Below, piece by piece: positions 32,501 to 44,027 of a stretch of DNA of 64,000 nt. The notes under the pieces were generated by a model. It was not told where the DNA came from, searched no databases, and saw only the letters and a program-made list of their open reading frames with translations. The stretch is from Plotosus lineatus (Eukaryota; Chordata; Actinopteri; Siluriformes; Plotosidae), in NCBI GenBank assembly GCA_024760905.1, contig CM045746.1:12052966-12116965 (forward strand). The letters run 5' to 3'. The translations under genes and the position numbers were made by a program. Every line of letters begins with the position of its first letter. The first letter of the stretch is position 1.

Positions 32501-35500
32501 CACATGTATTCTGTTTTACTGAGGCTAATCTTCATTCCCCTCCTTTCCAGGGCATACCTCCACCTCTCTAGATTTTCCTGCACTTGTTCTCTGCTCTCAC
32601 TACAGATCACAATGTCATCTGCAAACATCATAGTCCATGGAGATTCTTGTCTAACCTTGTCTGTCAGCCTGTCCATCACCATAGCAAACAAGAAGGGGCT
32701 CAGAGCTGACCCTTGATGCAGTCCCACCTCCACCTTGAACTCTTCTGTCACACCGACAGCAGCACACTTCACCACTGTCTTACATCTCTCATACATGTTC
32801 TGCACCATTCTAACATACCTCTCTGCCAGTCCAGACTTCCTCATGCATCTGCCACTCCAGACTTCCTTTTATTGTCCTGTTATTATTCATGTTTTCCACC
32901 TCGATGGAAATAAGCACTTACCGTTCCAATACACTGGTAAACATTTTAATAAGCGCCCACCCACTCCGATTTTTTTAAGCGCCCCGGGTGCTTATTACCT
33001 CAATTATGGTATATAGACATAGAAATCAGTCAGGAGGTCAATACTTTGCGGAAATCGGCGGTCGCGGGGGGGTTCTTCGGTCCCCATTAACCATGGAAAG
33101 AGGGATTCCTGCAATACTGTTTGTGTGCATGAAAAGGAGGAAGAAAGAGAGATTCTGTGTATGTGACAGAAAGACGTTCTTTACCTTTCTGCACTCCTTC
33201 AGCAGTGTAGTTTATGAGGATAAAGGTGTAGAGAGACAAGATCACACATGCCACAGCTGCCAGGTGAAAGATCACTGAGCAGAAGATCTTCCTCTGTTCA
33301 TTTAGAGACAGCTGCAAATTCTCCCACTGAGAGAGGGAGGGAGAGAGAGAGAGAGAGCGAGCTCAAAGACATTGAAACAATCAGAAAGAAGAGTAGGTGG
33401 AAATGGACCACTCATGGTTTGATTTTGAACATTTAGGACTATTTGGATTTGAAACATCCAAGTCAAAGTCAGAACACTGACTGAGCAAGATTTGTTTTCG
33501 GCTTGTGTGGTCGAGTGTCCTCACTAGATTTTTCTATTTTTTTTTTGTAGGGTTACTATCATTAGTCCAAAACTGATTATATTTCAATAACAGCAGCCCC
33601 AAAATTATTTATCCCACTTACACAACAAAAGTGTCTGTCCATTTGTTTACCAACATTCTTACTTATGACTAGTTTTTCTTCTGCAGAAATTGAGAGCAGA
33701 TTATGGAGACATGTAAAGATTAGATATGTCTCTTTAATGAAGTTTTTTGCATGTGAGAAAGATAGTGTTGTGTATGTTGTGTATTTAAGAAATAGACCTT
33801 GCGCAAGGGTTTGAGATGCATCTCCATGATGAAGTTGTATTTACACAGTTCACAGCAGCGTGTGTCTGAGCTTTTGATCCACTGGCGGAGACAAGTGTGG
33901 TGAACAAAGCGTAGACTCCCTGTGCACCTACACGGCGTGATGAGAGGACACTCCTCGTCACCTTCACTGTGGCAGATCCTACACAAACAACAAGCCTTTT
34001 ACAACATATAATTCCATATAGTTTTTGATTTTGAATTTTGATTTCTCTCTCTCGTCTCACCTGCACACCTCTGATTCGTCATCAGAGCTCGCTTCCTGTG
34101 GTGTTCCATTTTGAATCGATGCTTCCTGGTTCTTCTGCGATATTGGGATGGACATATCCATGTCTTCTGATCCTTGCTCCTCAAACCTCTTAATGACTGT
34201 CGTATCCTCCAATCCATCATTTCCATCGTCATGCTCACGTTCTCTGACATGATTTGCTGATTCGGTGTTTAGCTCCTCCATTTTTAAAGATGTCCAATGA
34301 GAGGCCGTGAGATCCTGTTTTTGGGATTCATTTTCATATGAGCATGTGAGCATACGTGGGCGTCGTCTGCGACGGGCTTTCTCACGACTCCAGGATCGAG
34401 TTGCCCTGTGGTACTTTTCATCTCCAGACGATGATTCGTTATAGGTGTGTGCACCCTTTGACTGGTCAACGCAGTCTGCAATGCACCTACTGCTCTTTCT
34501 TTGTTTTCGGTATCGATGCTTCACTTGTTGCTTGGTCATGGGGGTGTGGTTTACCGAAACAGTGGCTGTGGTATGATCTGGGCCATGATTTCCAGAGTTG
34601 ACGTCTCTGGTGATGAACACACAGAGCATAAGAAATGGTGATCTAATATTGTTCTGCTTTCCCCCCTCCCAAACATATAGAACTTCAATTCTAGAAAATA
34701 TATGAAGACCTCAGCATCATAGCCCAATGGGATTAACTCCACCCACCTGCATGTTTCCTCTGGGGCAGAAGGCTGGGATGCCCCCTGGGGTAAACTATGT
34801 GCCTAAAACAACACAGATTTGTAAAAGGGTTATCTGGAGCCGTACAACCGGCTTCCATCGGGAAAAAAGCTTCCACCGTGATCTTATCCTTCACATGGCA
34901 GCTTTTTACCCAAAAGCATGCAGAAGACATGAGTACTATTGGCTGAACAGATAGAAGGTAGTTATATAACCTGCAGAGATGTGTTATGATATGTAATGAA
35001 AGGGATGATCACACTAGAGGTGTGATACAAAAGCAACGGACACAAATTGATTGATTTAATCCTAATTTGATTCACTTGGAAGACAGCACCCACCTCAGCC
35101 AGTCTGGTTGAGGGTGTGGTTCATCCTGGACAGCTCATCAGGCCATCGTAGGGCCCATAAATAGATTTTTTGCAATTTCAAAAAGATTCATATCAAGATG
35201 TTTTGTGTCTTTAGATGCACATGAATGTTTTACAGCTTAAATACGGACATTTTGTGAAAGTTGCTGGTTTTCATCTGTTTGACTATAAAAGTGAATCTTT
35301 TGTCAAAAGCTCAGTTAAGTTTTGTTTGCTTTTTATTCTCAAAACATTTGCTTTTTATTCATTATTTGTGCAAACAAAATATAAAATACAAATTATGACA
35401 AAATACAGAGATCCCTTGCTACTTTGCGCTTCAATTCATGCGGCTTCAGTGCGTCGCTTTTTTTTTTTAAAGATTCATCAAATTAAAAAAAATAAGGAAA

Positions 35501-36391
35501 TTAAGGAAGAATAGGGGAAAAGTTAAGGAAAATGGCACAAAAACAAGGCCAATTGTGCAAAAAAAACCCAAAAAACCCCTAAATCAACAAAAAAACAACC
35601 CAAAACCTCCCATCAAAACTAGTTACGTTGTTGTGAGGTGCGCATCTGAGTGCGTGCATGAGCATTTGTGTGCCTGCGTCTGCGAGTGCGTGTGTATATG
35701 TGTGTACGTATTTATATTTTATTTACATCTTATGCATTATTTTTGAATAATTTAATTGTTATTATAAGCATTTATGGCCTTGAATATATATTTAATGAAA
35801 TTATACACGCATGTACGTATACATCAGTCAGGGGGGTTGGGGGGTGATCCTACTTTGCGGATTTTGGTGGTCACGTGGGGATCTCGGTCCCAATTAATCG
35901 CGGAAAGTGAGGGATCCCTGTACACCAAATAGCAGCAGCCAGCAAGTCTCACACTTTCCTCAAACTTTCCGTTTGGGAGTCTCCAACTTGTAGCTTTTTC
36001 TTTCAAACAAACTTGCAACCTTCTCATGACAAGTATGGATTGTTTGAGAAAAGTCTGAGATGATGCAATGTCAGCACCTCATTTTGCAATATTTACAGAA
36101 ATTTTAAACGTGCTTGAATTTTCCAGATGAGTTCACAAACCAGGTGACCAAATTTGAGAACATTTTGAGAATCAAAGGCGACATTGCCATTCATGTCAGT
36201 TGTTTTTATAGTGCACCTATAGTGTGATCACTCCCTAAAGGTACAGTGTGAAAGATTTAGCGCTAGCTAGCAGCATGCATTGTGGGTCTAGCCTTTCGTA
36301 GATACATGGTGGTGCAAGATGGTGGCCTCCATGAGATGGCATTCATTCCCCATGTAGACATGAACAACCTAAAGTAAGGTTCTAAAAACTC

Positions 36392-36425
<34 letters not shown>

Positions 36426-37479
36426 GATGAACAAAGATGTATTTGTTGATGATCTGCATACTTAATTTCTGGTAAAAGGTTCTTCAAAATGTTACACAAT
36501 GTAAATTTATTTTAACCACAGAACAAATTATGCCACCCCCAGTGTATTTAACTGGGTTATCAAAGGCCACCATGTCTCTCACGATCTGTGGTGAGAGACC
36601 ATTGTTGACTTTCTTGAGTAGGCTGTATTGCCATCAGCGTGTGTCTGCCCTGTAATGGCCTAAAGAGCTGTCCAGGGTGTACTCTGCCCTCACCCAGAGT
36701 CGGCTGAGATGGGCGCCAGCCTTCTCGTGGCTCTAATTAGATTAAAAGGAAAACCTTTTTCTCTCGAACAGGATATAGTAGTTTGAATATCTGTTGGCTA
36801 TAAGCCTAAATAGATTGAATGGGAGATAATATTAGTGATTGGATGAACCCAGAACAGTCTTCTCCTAAACTTCTTCATGAATTTCTCTTAACTTGCTTTA
36901 AACAAATTCTAAAGGTGAAAAAAGTAAATGCTTTTCTCACAGGGCTGAAGTAATAATATTTTAAATGTTACTAAGGCTCCCAGACAAACCAATCCTATTA
37001 CATGAGCTAAAGCTGTGTTTAAAAAAAACTCGGCCTGTTTTCTGTATGGGAACATGAGCGCTATCAGCATGGTCAAGACAATTTAGTTCTCTCATAATGC
37101 ATATTCTGGTTACTAACCTGTACATTTCTTTACAGTGACTTGAAAAAATATTGATGTCTCTTGGCATTAATCTGATTTCATTACATTACAACTTGCAATC
37201 TAGATAAAAATTTTCTTGGATTTTATGTAAAGGACCAATTGCTAACTTTTTAACAAAATTAACAGTTTAAAAAATTGCTGAATTTTAAAAAATGGAAGGG
37301 TACATTTGTATTTATGAAGCTGTGAAGCTCCTTAATGGGGTGGTACCTACAATTAGTTAACTAAGGACCACCGATGAAACTGAAGTGGCACATAATCTTA
37401 GGAAACATATATACAGTAGTCCCTTGACTATTCGCAGTTTTGCACTCGCGCATGTGCATATTCACGTATTGCCAAGCCA

Positions 37480-37567
<88 letters not shown>

Positions 37568-37866
37568 ATACACGGTGCGCTCCGCTGAATGGGGGCTCCA
37601 CCCACACACAGGATGCCGAAGCATTTAAGAAGGGGAATTCAAAGCGCATTCCCTGCTTGACAGATCGGAGGTCCAAACTCAACTTTAACTTGATTCCTTG
37701 AGGGATCGGAGGTCCAGATGAGCCACATTTTGCTCACATTGGGCATAGCGTGCCACATTTATTAAACATTTGCTGAATTAATCAACTTAAAAAATGAAAA
37801 ATAAGCTGTAATGTGCTCTCTCGAAAGAGAGTTAAGCCTCCTTTCATCTCTGACTGACTCTGTAGG

Positions 37867-37915
<49 letters not shown>

Positions 37916-40900
37916 ACACACACACACGAGCGCACACGCACACACACTCACACACACACACACACACTGTCTCTCTGTCTCTATCTCGCTCTCTCTCGCT
38001 CTCTCGCTCTCTCTCACACACACACACACAAAACTCTGTCTCTCTGGTGTGTTTTGCCAAATGCGGGCTCCGCCCACATGCAATGTGCAGCTGACGGCAC
38101 AATTCTATTTAAATAGATTGAGCTGTTGTATTTAAAGCAGAATTACAGTACCTGTTGGAAAGATCAATTCAATATTCAAAATTGCTTCCTTGCGAGATCG
38201 GAGGTCTTGTCCCACGGAGTACTCTGCTTATGCTCCTTCTGCTTCAATATCATGCCAAAATAATCGCCTCCGTCACTGTATTTCCGCTTTAAGGTCTCCT
38301 TCTGCTTCAATCTTGTCCCAATTGTAGAGGGGTTTTGGCGATAACGAAATATAACGCTGCAATGATCTCAAAACAAGCCAACAGCCCGGTCCAACTCTCC
38401 TTTACGCGTGTGACAAACAGGAAGTATGGGTACAGTTCAGCTGCCTCCTGGCCAATGGGAGGCTAGTGGGGTGGGATGTTGGGAGACAGCCAATGAGAGA
38501 GCAACTCACGCATGGTTTGAATATTGAATGGCGTGTTTGAATTTTTGAATGGCCTGTTTGGCGCTTTTCGTAAGAAGAGGGTGTTTTCGTAAAAAGAAGA
38601 CGAAAATTTAGGAAAATGTTTTTCATAACCTGGAGTTTTCGTACCCAGAGGGTTTCGTAAGTAGAGAGCGCTCCCTTGAGTGCAATGTCGCGGAGTTCTC
38701 AGAGTCATGTTTCTTTGTTTTGATTTGTTTTATTTGTTCATGTTTTGCACTATGCTCGTCTATGTTCGGTCGACTCTACTACAGCTATGAGAGCGCAGTC
38801 CTTTCGGACATTTAGAATTGAGCACGCTTAACTCCTATCCTGTGCCAACATGCTACGGCAGCTCAATGCTAGCCACACCCTGGCTAATAATAAGCCCAGG
38901 AGGAGACGTGGCAGGCAGGGAGGGGCTGACCGACGACTCCGGCGCTTGGTTAGCAGTGGAAGGCATGTACCTAAACAATACTTGAATTAAATTATTACAT
39001 TTTTTATAGGAAAAAAAATGATAAAATATGCACTCCATTTTCCTTCAAGATTTCCATGGAAGGGGAGGTTGTTTTTATATTTGGCATGGAGAAACAGGAT
39101 CCATATTTGTTGAGAATCAGCTAAACTCTGGACTCGTGACCATAGCACATGGTTCCATTTGAAATGAGTTTTGGCCAAGGGAACTTGGCGATTGTTCCTG
39201 CTTAAAGCTGGATTTGAAAAAATTGAAATTTAAAAAGAATTTGACAATCTGGAGCAAGTTTAAATCCGGTTTAATGCACACAGCCTCCATGCAAGCTAAG
39301 CTAATTGGTTGAGCTATCACGGGAAGGAGGGATGGCATACACTCACTTCCTCGTCACTCACAGTGATCGCAGGTCAATCATGGGCATCTATGAGCTCATT
39401 CGGAGGCAGATAGCATGTTCCCTCTAAGTGTGTTAGGTAGGTAGTTAGCATTGCATGTCGTGAGGGTGTGTGTGCATGCTTTTGCCCCTATCTGGTCAAT
39501 GGTGGTTGTGTGATAGGGAAGGCAATACCTGATGGATGGGAATTGGATATGAAAAATTTGGGAGAAAATGGGAGAAAATCCAAAAAAAAAAAAGATTTTT
39601 ATTTGAAATGATGAATATTTTTAATGCTTAACTTTTATATAGGCGGCACAGTGGAGCAGTGGTTAGCATATTTTCCTCACAGCAAGAATGCCTGGGTTCG
39701 ATTCCAGGGCTTGGGGCATTTCTGTGTGGAGTTTGTATATTCTCATCATGTATGTGTGGGTTTCCTCGATATACTCCAGTTTACTCCCACAGACCAAAAC
39801 ATGCACATTGTGTGAGGGTTGGCCCTTCAAAGGTCTGGCGAGTTGTTCAAGGTGTACCCCACCCTCACCTAGAGGCAGTTAAGATGGGCACCAGCCTCCT
39901 TGCAACCCTCTTTCTTCTTTCCTTTCGGCTTTTTTCCCCCTTTTTCGGGGGTCACCACAGTGAATCATCAGATTTGCATGTTTGATTTGGCAGAAGCTTT
40001 TACATCGAATGCCTTTCCTGTCACAACCCTTTAGCAAGGGACAGAAACACGCTAACGGCTCTACAGCTACTCTTTACGAAAGTCAGCAATGATTCTTTTA
40101 CAGTCTCACACCACAGACAGTGAGAGACATGGCCGGCCTTTGATAACCCAGTAAACTGCACTGGCGGGGGACATTGATAACCTTGTGGAGAGTGGGATTC
40201 GAACCCCCAACCTTAGGATCAGTGATCCAGCGCCCTTTACCACCAGGTCACCACTGCCCAGCCTCCTTGCAACACTAATTCGGAATAATGTCCCATCTGG
40301 ACTGGGAATGCCTCAGAATTCCCGAGGAGGAGTTAGAGCCTCGCTGCAGAGAGGGATTCCTAGATTTCCCTCCTAGATCTGTTGCATTCACGTCCTGATC
40401 TCAGATAAGTGGAAATAAATTTAAAAACTGCAAAACAGTGAAGAGTTACACAAATAAGTGACATGGAGATAAAATATAGCATCTCCCAGATTGAGCATGT
40501 GTTGCTTATGTATTAGTGATATTTACCCTCAGGATACCATGCGATTTCATTAAAAAGCCGAAGTTATTTATAATATACGTACTGAAAGTTTCTATGTAAG
40601 AACATGGTATGTTGAATTTGTAGGCCATAACAAATAAAAAGAAATAGACCACAGGGGTCCGGACACTTCCATTGAAAGGACCATTTCATAATATGCCAAT
40701 AAAGAACAAGCATAGCAAGTTCTGACTTCCATCACGCACCGATTTCATTATCTCCCGAAGGGTGGGAACTAAAAAAGGTACATTCAGGTTACTTTTTTTT
40801 TTTTTTTTTTTTTTTAAGTCAATTATTTATGAAAATATTATTTTGAACAATTCCCATGGTTGGCAGGTTCTTTGTCCATTTTATCCATATCCAGTTATAA

Positions 40901-41648
40901 CTGAAATAAAACCCTTGCTGAATCCATATTAAATCAACTTGTATCAGAACCTCACGAATCACAATCAGTACTGATTCCGTATCCTATCCTTTCTTCCTGA
41001 ATACAGTTTTAAGTTGCATTTCAGGATGCAGGATTGTGTGATGTCAGAACAGTTTTCTAAAGTGCAGTACTCCTGAGCCCACATGACTATATTTGTCAGA
41101 GTAGCATGAGTGTTTTTTTTAGGTAATTTAGGTATTGTCACCTGAAGGCTTGGTGATGACACCATCTTACAGCATCTGACCAGATTTATGAAAATATCTC
41201 GTAATAAATTAGAATTGTTGATGTAACTGACACTGACATGGTTTTTAACATTGCCCTTCACACACTTGAGATAAAAATTCCTTGAATCGTGGCACAATAT
41301 TATAGACTGTAGACCTCATTTCTCTTTCAATTAGCTCATAACGTTTAACGTTCATAACGTTCATAAAAAATACAAGTGAAGTAGATTAGTAAAAGTGATT
41401 TTGTAAGTTAAATAAGCAGTAATGTAAATGAATAAATAACTTTTTTTTTTAATAAATGGGGTAAATATGATAGTACTACTACAATAAAAGGTATATGATA
41501 AAAGTCCTGTTATGAAACCTATAAAGGTTATTTATAAGCATGATCTCACCTCATTGTCATGACTCTTGTTTGTGGTTCTGATGCTGCCCTGTTCATTAAA
41601 CGTAGAGTCCATACTAATAGGCACAACGGATATCCGATGCACAGGCAT
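29297..41648 (-). CDS. marchf1: Membrane-associated RING-CH E3 ubiquitin ligase (MARCHF1/8 type)
   Basis: Six minus-strand coding exons, 41550-41648, 34747-34802, 34061-34606, 33798-33978, 33185-33326 and 29297-29571, join in phase to 432 residues. The RING-CH (C4HC3) domain spans about residues 232-283: CRIC, then C-R-C, H-H-x-C and C-x2-C. Two membrane segments follow (about 303-323, in [20 protein letters not shown], and 349-371, in [18 protein letters not shown]). Then come [18 protein letters not shown] and a tail ending VEPV. Such ligases sit in endosomal and plasma membranes and ubiquitinate membrane proteins such as MHC class II and CD86. The N-terminal 180 residues (Arg-rich, then acidic) are longer than in the short human forms. 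MARCHF8 is the alternative; the tma16 and smim31-like neighbours favour marchf1. Start chosen at [10 protein letters not shown], which recalls MARCH8-type N-termini. Confidence 0.9.
29845..30200 (+). repeat. SINE family B copy
   Basis: Plus-strand copy with 'gggttcaagtcccggg', 'ctgactgtgagtagttg' and a tail 'agggtgtactctgccttcgc'. Lies in the last marchf1 intron. Confidence 0.65.
30331..30722 (+). mobile_element. Tigger1-like MITE fragment with an RTE LINE tail
   Basis: CAGTGATCCCTCGCTACTTC begins the MITE, which breaks off near 30655. It is followed by 'atgattcgctgtggcgactc' and 'aaaaagtcgaaaggaag', the last 60 bases of the RTE LINE or of the SINE that shares its tail. Confidence 0.7.
31041..31820 (-). 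mobile_element. Tigger-type nonautonomous element, copy 2
   Basis: Nearly the same as 17501-18319. Left end CAGTGATACCGAACATAATT (about 13 bases of the end lost), right end 'cggaggttttactg', TA at both borders. Contains the same psq-domain remnant, [19 protein letters not shown], on the minus strand. Confidence 0.88.
31836..32868 (-). mobile_element. RTE LINE, 5'-truncated with an intact 3' reading frame
   Basis: The open frame 31870-32844 (324 residues) covers the last third of the reverse transcriptase and the C-terminal region. FADD catalytic motif at 32614-32625, [19 protein letters not shown] before it, CGDP end. Only the start is missing, so this is probably a recent insertion. Confidence 0.88.
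33026..33115 (+). mobile_element. Tigger1-like MITE fragment (right end)
   Basis: Matches the right-hand part of the family: 'cagtcagg', 'actttgcggaaatcggcggt' and 'agagggattcctgc'. Confidence 0.65.
33185..33326 (-). CDS. marchf1: marchf1 exon with first membrane segment
   Basis: Begins [18 protein letters not shown] and ends TAEGVQK plus one base. Acceptor 'tctctcag', donor gtaaag. Confidence 0.94.
33331..33360. repeat. (GA)n tract in the acceptor region of a marchf1 exon
   Basis: On the minus strand this is a (TC)n run that forms the polypyrimidine tract of the exon starting at 33326. Confidence 0.85.
33798..33978 (-). CDS. marchf1: marchf1 RING-CH exon
   Basis: Encodes [20 protein letters not shown] through [12 protein letters not shown]. 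All eight zinc ligands of the RING-CH are present when the Cys from the previous exon is counted. Confidence 0.95.
34061..34606 (-). CDS. marchf1: marchf1 large N-terminal-domain exon
   Basis: 546 bases. Low-complexity hydrophilic sequence with a basic patch ([10 protein letters not shown]) and an acidic stretch ([13 protein letters not shown]). Ends SDDESEVC plus two bases, so the RING begins exactly at the next junction. Confidence 0.88.
34747..34802 (-). CDS. marchf1: marchf1 56-bp microexon
   Basis: Encodes [18 protein letters not shown] plus two bases. Acceptor 'tgtgttgttttag', donor gtgggt. It is the piece needed to link the phase-0 end of exon 1 with the phase-2 start of exon 3. Confidence 0.75.
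35406..35920 (+). mobile_element. Tigger1-like MITE, complete copy
   Basis: CAGAGATCCCTTGCTACTTT to 'gtgagggatccctg', TA at both ends. 515 bases with no insertion. Confidence 0.87.
36391..36422. repeat. Poly(T) run
   Basis: About 30 T in a marchf1 intron; a similar run lies at 40791-40817. Confidence 0.9.
36533..36745 (+). repeat. SINE family A, headless, type 1 tail
   Basis: Starts at 'cccccagtgtatttaactgg' and continues through the body to 'tccagggtgtactctgccc' and 'ctctaattagatt'. Confidence 0.8.
37415..38200. repeat. Simple-sequence-rich region after a pogo-like end
   Basis: Begins with CAGTAGTCCCTTGACTATTC, which fits the pogo/Tigger end pattern. It contains (CT)n(CA)n tracts at 37482-37566 and 37869-38032, separated by partly duplicated text ('gggctccacccacacacagg' against 'cgggctccgcccacatgcaa'). 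The pattern suggests a local duplication around the microsatellite. Confidence 0.55.
38220..38690. mobile_element. Relative of the 18816-19561 MITE, right part
   Basis: Shares 'ctccttctgcttcaat', 'aaatttaggaaaatg' and 'gggtttcgtaag' with the 18.8-kb element, but the outer ends are not clean. Confidence 0.5.
39643..39900 (+). repeat. SINE family B, reference copy
   Basis: 'ggcggcacagtggagcagtg' (box A) and 'gggttcgattcc' (perfect box B) form a tRNA-like head. The conserved body follows ('tgtgtggagtttgtatattc', 'gtttcctcgatatactcc'). Confidence 0.8.
39903..40268 (-). repeat. SINE family A with RTE-type tail, complete
   Basis: The minus-strand head starts near 40260 (box B 'gggggttcgaatccc' near 40206). 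The body follows, then 'gtttctgtcccttgctaaag', 'aggaaaggcattcg' and the RTE tail ending 'ccgaaaggaaagaagaa'. Confidence 0.87.
40275..41540. other. marchf1 intron, no feature recognised
   Basis: AT-rich. A 110-codon minus-strand frame at 40965-41297 has no recognisable similarity, Kozak context or splice setting, and is not called. Confidence 0.45.
41550..41648 (-). CDS. marchf1: marchf1 first coding exon
   Basis: Encodes 33 residues beginning [15 protein letters not shown] and ends in phase 0 at a gtgaga donor. A 6.7-kb intron follows. Confidence 0.75.
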
Positions 41649-42172
41649 TTTTTTTGTTTGTTTTTTTGACGGGGCAGTGGAGCGTGCAATACTTCTCTTC
41701 CTTCAAAGGCCTTCAAAGGGTGGCAGCTAGACCATACATATGGTTGCTATTAAATCACATTCCAAAATACAAATGCAATATCTTTAAAATTTAGTCTACA
41801 TTTCATAGCAAAAATCAAAAAGGGTCATGAGGCCTAACGATGGCTCTCAGTCCATCTGTGTGAGTGAGAAACAGAGAGAGAATATCACACTAATGATATT
41901 AGCCTGGCCAATGAACACGCGGTCATAAGGACTTAGAGGTCGCTTTATCCTTAAATCTCCTCCCCTATGACCCTGGAGAAGCTAATCAACTTAGAATCAT
42001 AGGACCTCCATACAAGGACTCACCTGCTTTCACACACACACACACACACAGCCTTAGTAAGTTACAATAACATAATTCAACACACATGTATTGCATAACC
42101 TGTTTATTATGAAGTTATATTGGTATTAAATAGTGCTGTGCTTTACACTGATCAGATCACCACTTAATACCA

Positions 42173-42559
42173 ATTTCCATGGTTTTCGCCCATATGGTTT
42201 TCGCCCAGGTGCTTTTCGCACAAATGTTTTTCGCCTAGATGGTTTTCGCCCAAAGGTGGGTTTTGCCCAAATTGTGAGGCTTTTTCGCCCAACTTAATTT
42301 TTTTTTTTTTAATTCACTTGTTAGTAGTTATTTACAGACTTGTGTTACTAGTTACAGATTTGTGACCCTTCCCTTAATGAGAAGTGATAATTATAACTAG
42401 AATCCTGAAATAAGCCAAGCAGGGTAAGTCATATGTGTTACTAACCCTAACTCCTAGCCCTGAACCCCAACCCTAAAAAAACAGGACGAAAAACATGTCC
42501 CTACAATTTGGGCGAAAAACACCAATGCGAAAACCATCTGGGCGAAAACCAGCACCACC
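42173..42559. mobile_element. Element with terminal arrays of a 15-bp unit
   Basis: The left end holds five consecutive 15-base units of the type ATGGTTTTCGCCCAT (42179-42253) plus two longer diverged ones. The right end holds inverted units ('gggcgaaaa') at about 42486-42550. CTTAATACCA is repeated directly at 42163-42172 and 42560-42569. The centre contains a run of 'ccctaa'-like text (42441-42476). No coding capacity. Long subterminal repeats with a 9-10-bp duplication recall MULE-type elements, but the assignment is a guess. Confidence 0.65.
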
Positions 42560-42941
42560 CTTAATACCACCTGACTAGTCTGAAGCTGGTCAGTCCCGTA
42601 CACTACAAGCTATAATGCACAGTGTGTACTGACTCTTTTTCTATCACAATGGTCTCAGCAGTGTATGTACTACAGTAGCCCTTTTGTCGAATCAGATCAC
42701 ATGTACTTGCCATCACTCTCAACACACATCAACGACACTCTTGCTGATTAACTGGTTTGTCCTCCCTTCTACCACTTTCTTCTGTGGCCTCAGTTAGAGA
42801 CGTGTATTTGGGACCTAAAGGTTCAATTTGAGTAAACTGCACCTTTCCTTCCTCCACCTGTATGGCTGAAGTGCAAGGCACTTAACCCCCATCCTCCAGG
42901 TGTTGCAGTGTGACACAGCCCACTGCTCCCTACACACACGC

Positions 42942-42942
<1 letters not shown>

Positions 42943-42997
<55 letters not shown>
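42943..42997. repeat. (TG)n microsatellite
   Basis: About 27 TG units. Confidence 0.95.
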
Positions 42998-43261
42998 TTA
43001 CTTTGGATTGAGTAAATGCAGAGGCAAAATTTCCCTTGTGGGGTTAACAAAGTATATCAAAAATCAAAATAATAAAAAATATACACATACCAGGAACACC
43101 CTACAAGATGTTTTTAGGTATGAAATCTATCTATCTAGTGCCTGAGTCATAGGACGACCATTGGCAACCCACTATGAAGGACAACGCCCTTGGTTATCAT
43201 CTTCATGGAGGTTTTCTTGGCAGGATTAGTGCAGTGGTTTGCCATTGCCTTCTGCACGATG

Positions 43262-43443
43262 CGAACCTACGGGCAATTTAGAACGCCCAATTAACCTACT
43301 GTGCATATCTTTGGATTGTGGGAGGAAACCCACGCAAGCACGGGGAGAACATGCAAACTCCACACAGAAACACCCAGGCCGGGAATCAAACCCAGGCCTT
43401 CTTGCTGTGAGGCGGACGTGCTAACCACTACGCCACCGTGCCG
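43262..43443 (-). repeat. SINE family B, minus strand
   Basis: Clear reversed body and head: 'ttggattgtgggaggaaacc', 'catgcaaactccacacagaa' and 'gctaaccactacgccaccgt'. Confidence 0.82.
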
Positions 43444-43733
43444 CCAGGTGTGAAATACCCAGTGTTTTAATCATTACCATGTGGCCCTTGTCAAAATCAC
43501 TGAGATCTTTACGCTTGACTGTTTTCCCTGCTTTCAACACAGCAACGTTAAGAACTGATTGTTCACGCGTTGCCTAATACTGCCATGCAGGTGCCACTGC
43601 AACAAGCCATTGTAATCCGTGTTACTTGGTTAATATGTTCACGCTCATGGTTTTTATTGGTATGGATGATTGATGTGTTTATATGTCACTTTGGTTGCAT
43701 TTTCAAATACAGTACAAATACACATATTGTAAG

Positions 43734-43990
43734 GCCTGGGTTCATTTCTGTGTGGAGTTTGCATGTTCTCCTCGTGCTTGTACGGGTTTACTCTGTCTAC
43801 TCCAGTTTCCTCACACAGTCCAGAAACATGCACAGTCAACTGACTGACTGCTCCAAATCACCCTTAGGTGTGACTGTAACTGTAAATAGTTGTATCAGTG
43901 TTGTCCCTGCAATGGCCTGAAAAGTTGTCCGGGGTGTACCCTGTCCTCCTCCAGATATGGCTGAGACACAACCCTAATTAGTTTTAAGCA
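43734..43990 (+). repeat. SINE family B, headless
   Basis: 'gtgtggagtttgcatgttct', 'tccagtttcctcacacagtc' and a tail with 'ggggtgtaccctgtcc'. Confidence 0.75.
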
Positions 43991-44027
43991 GAGTAATGAA
44001 TGAATAATACACATGTTCTTTCAGTAC

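Larger units (their letters stand above)
30728..33013 (-). mobile_element. 'taagcgccc' DNA transposon, copy 2, with two insertions
   Basis: Reverse-oriented relative of the element at 6660. Outer parts 30728-31040 and 32869-33013 align with copy 1 in the same order. Between them sit a Tigger-type element (31041-31820) and an RTE LINE (about 31836-32868). The small C-terminal coding remnant [14 protein letters not shown] is readable near 30777-30820. Confidence 0.75.

Noticed and set aside
40965..41297. 110-codon minus-strand frame in a marchf1 intron
   Set aside because: No recognisable domain, unusual composition, no splice or start context; length is within chance for AT-rich DNA.
42441..42476. 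Interstitial telomere repeat
   Set aside because: Only a few imperfect 'ccctaa' units; better seen as part of the surrounding element.
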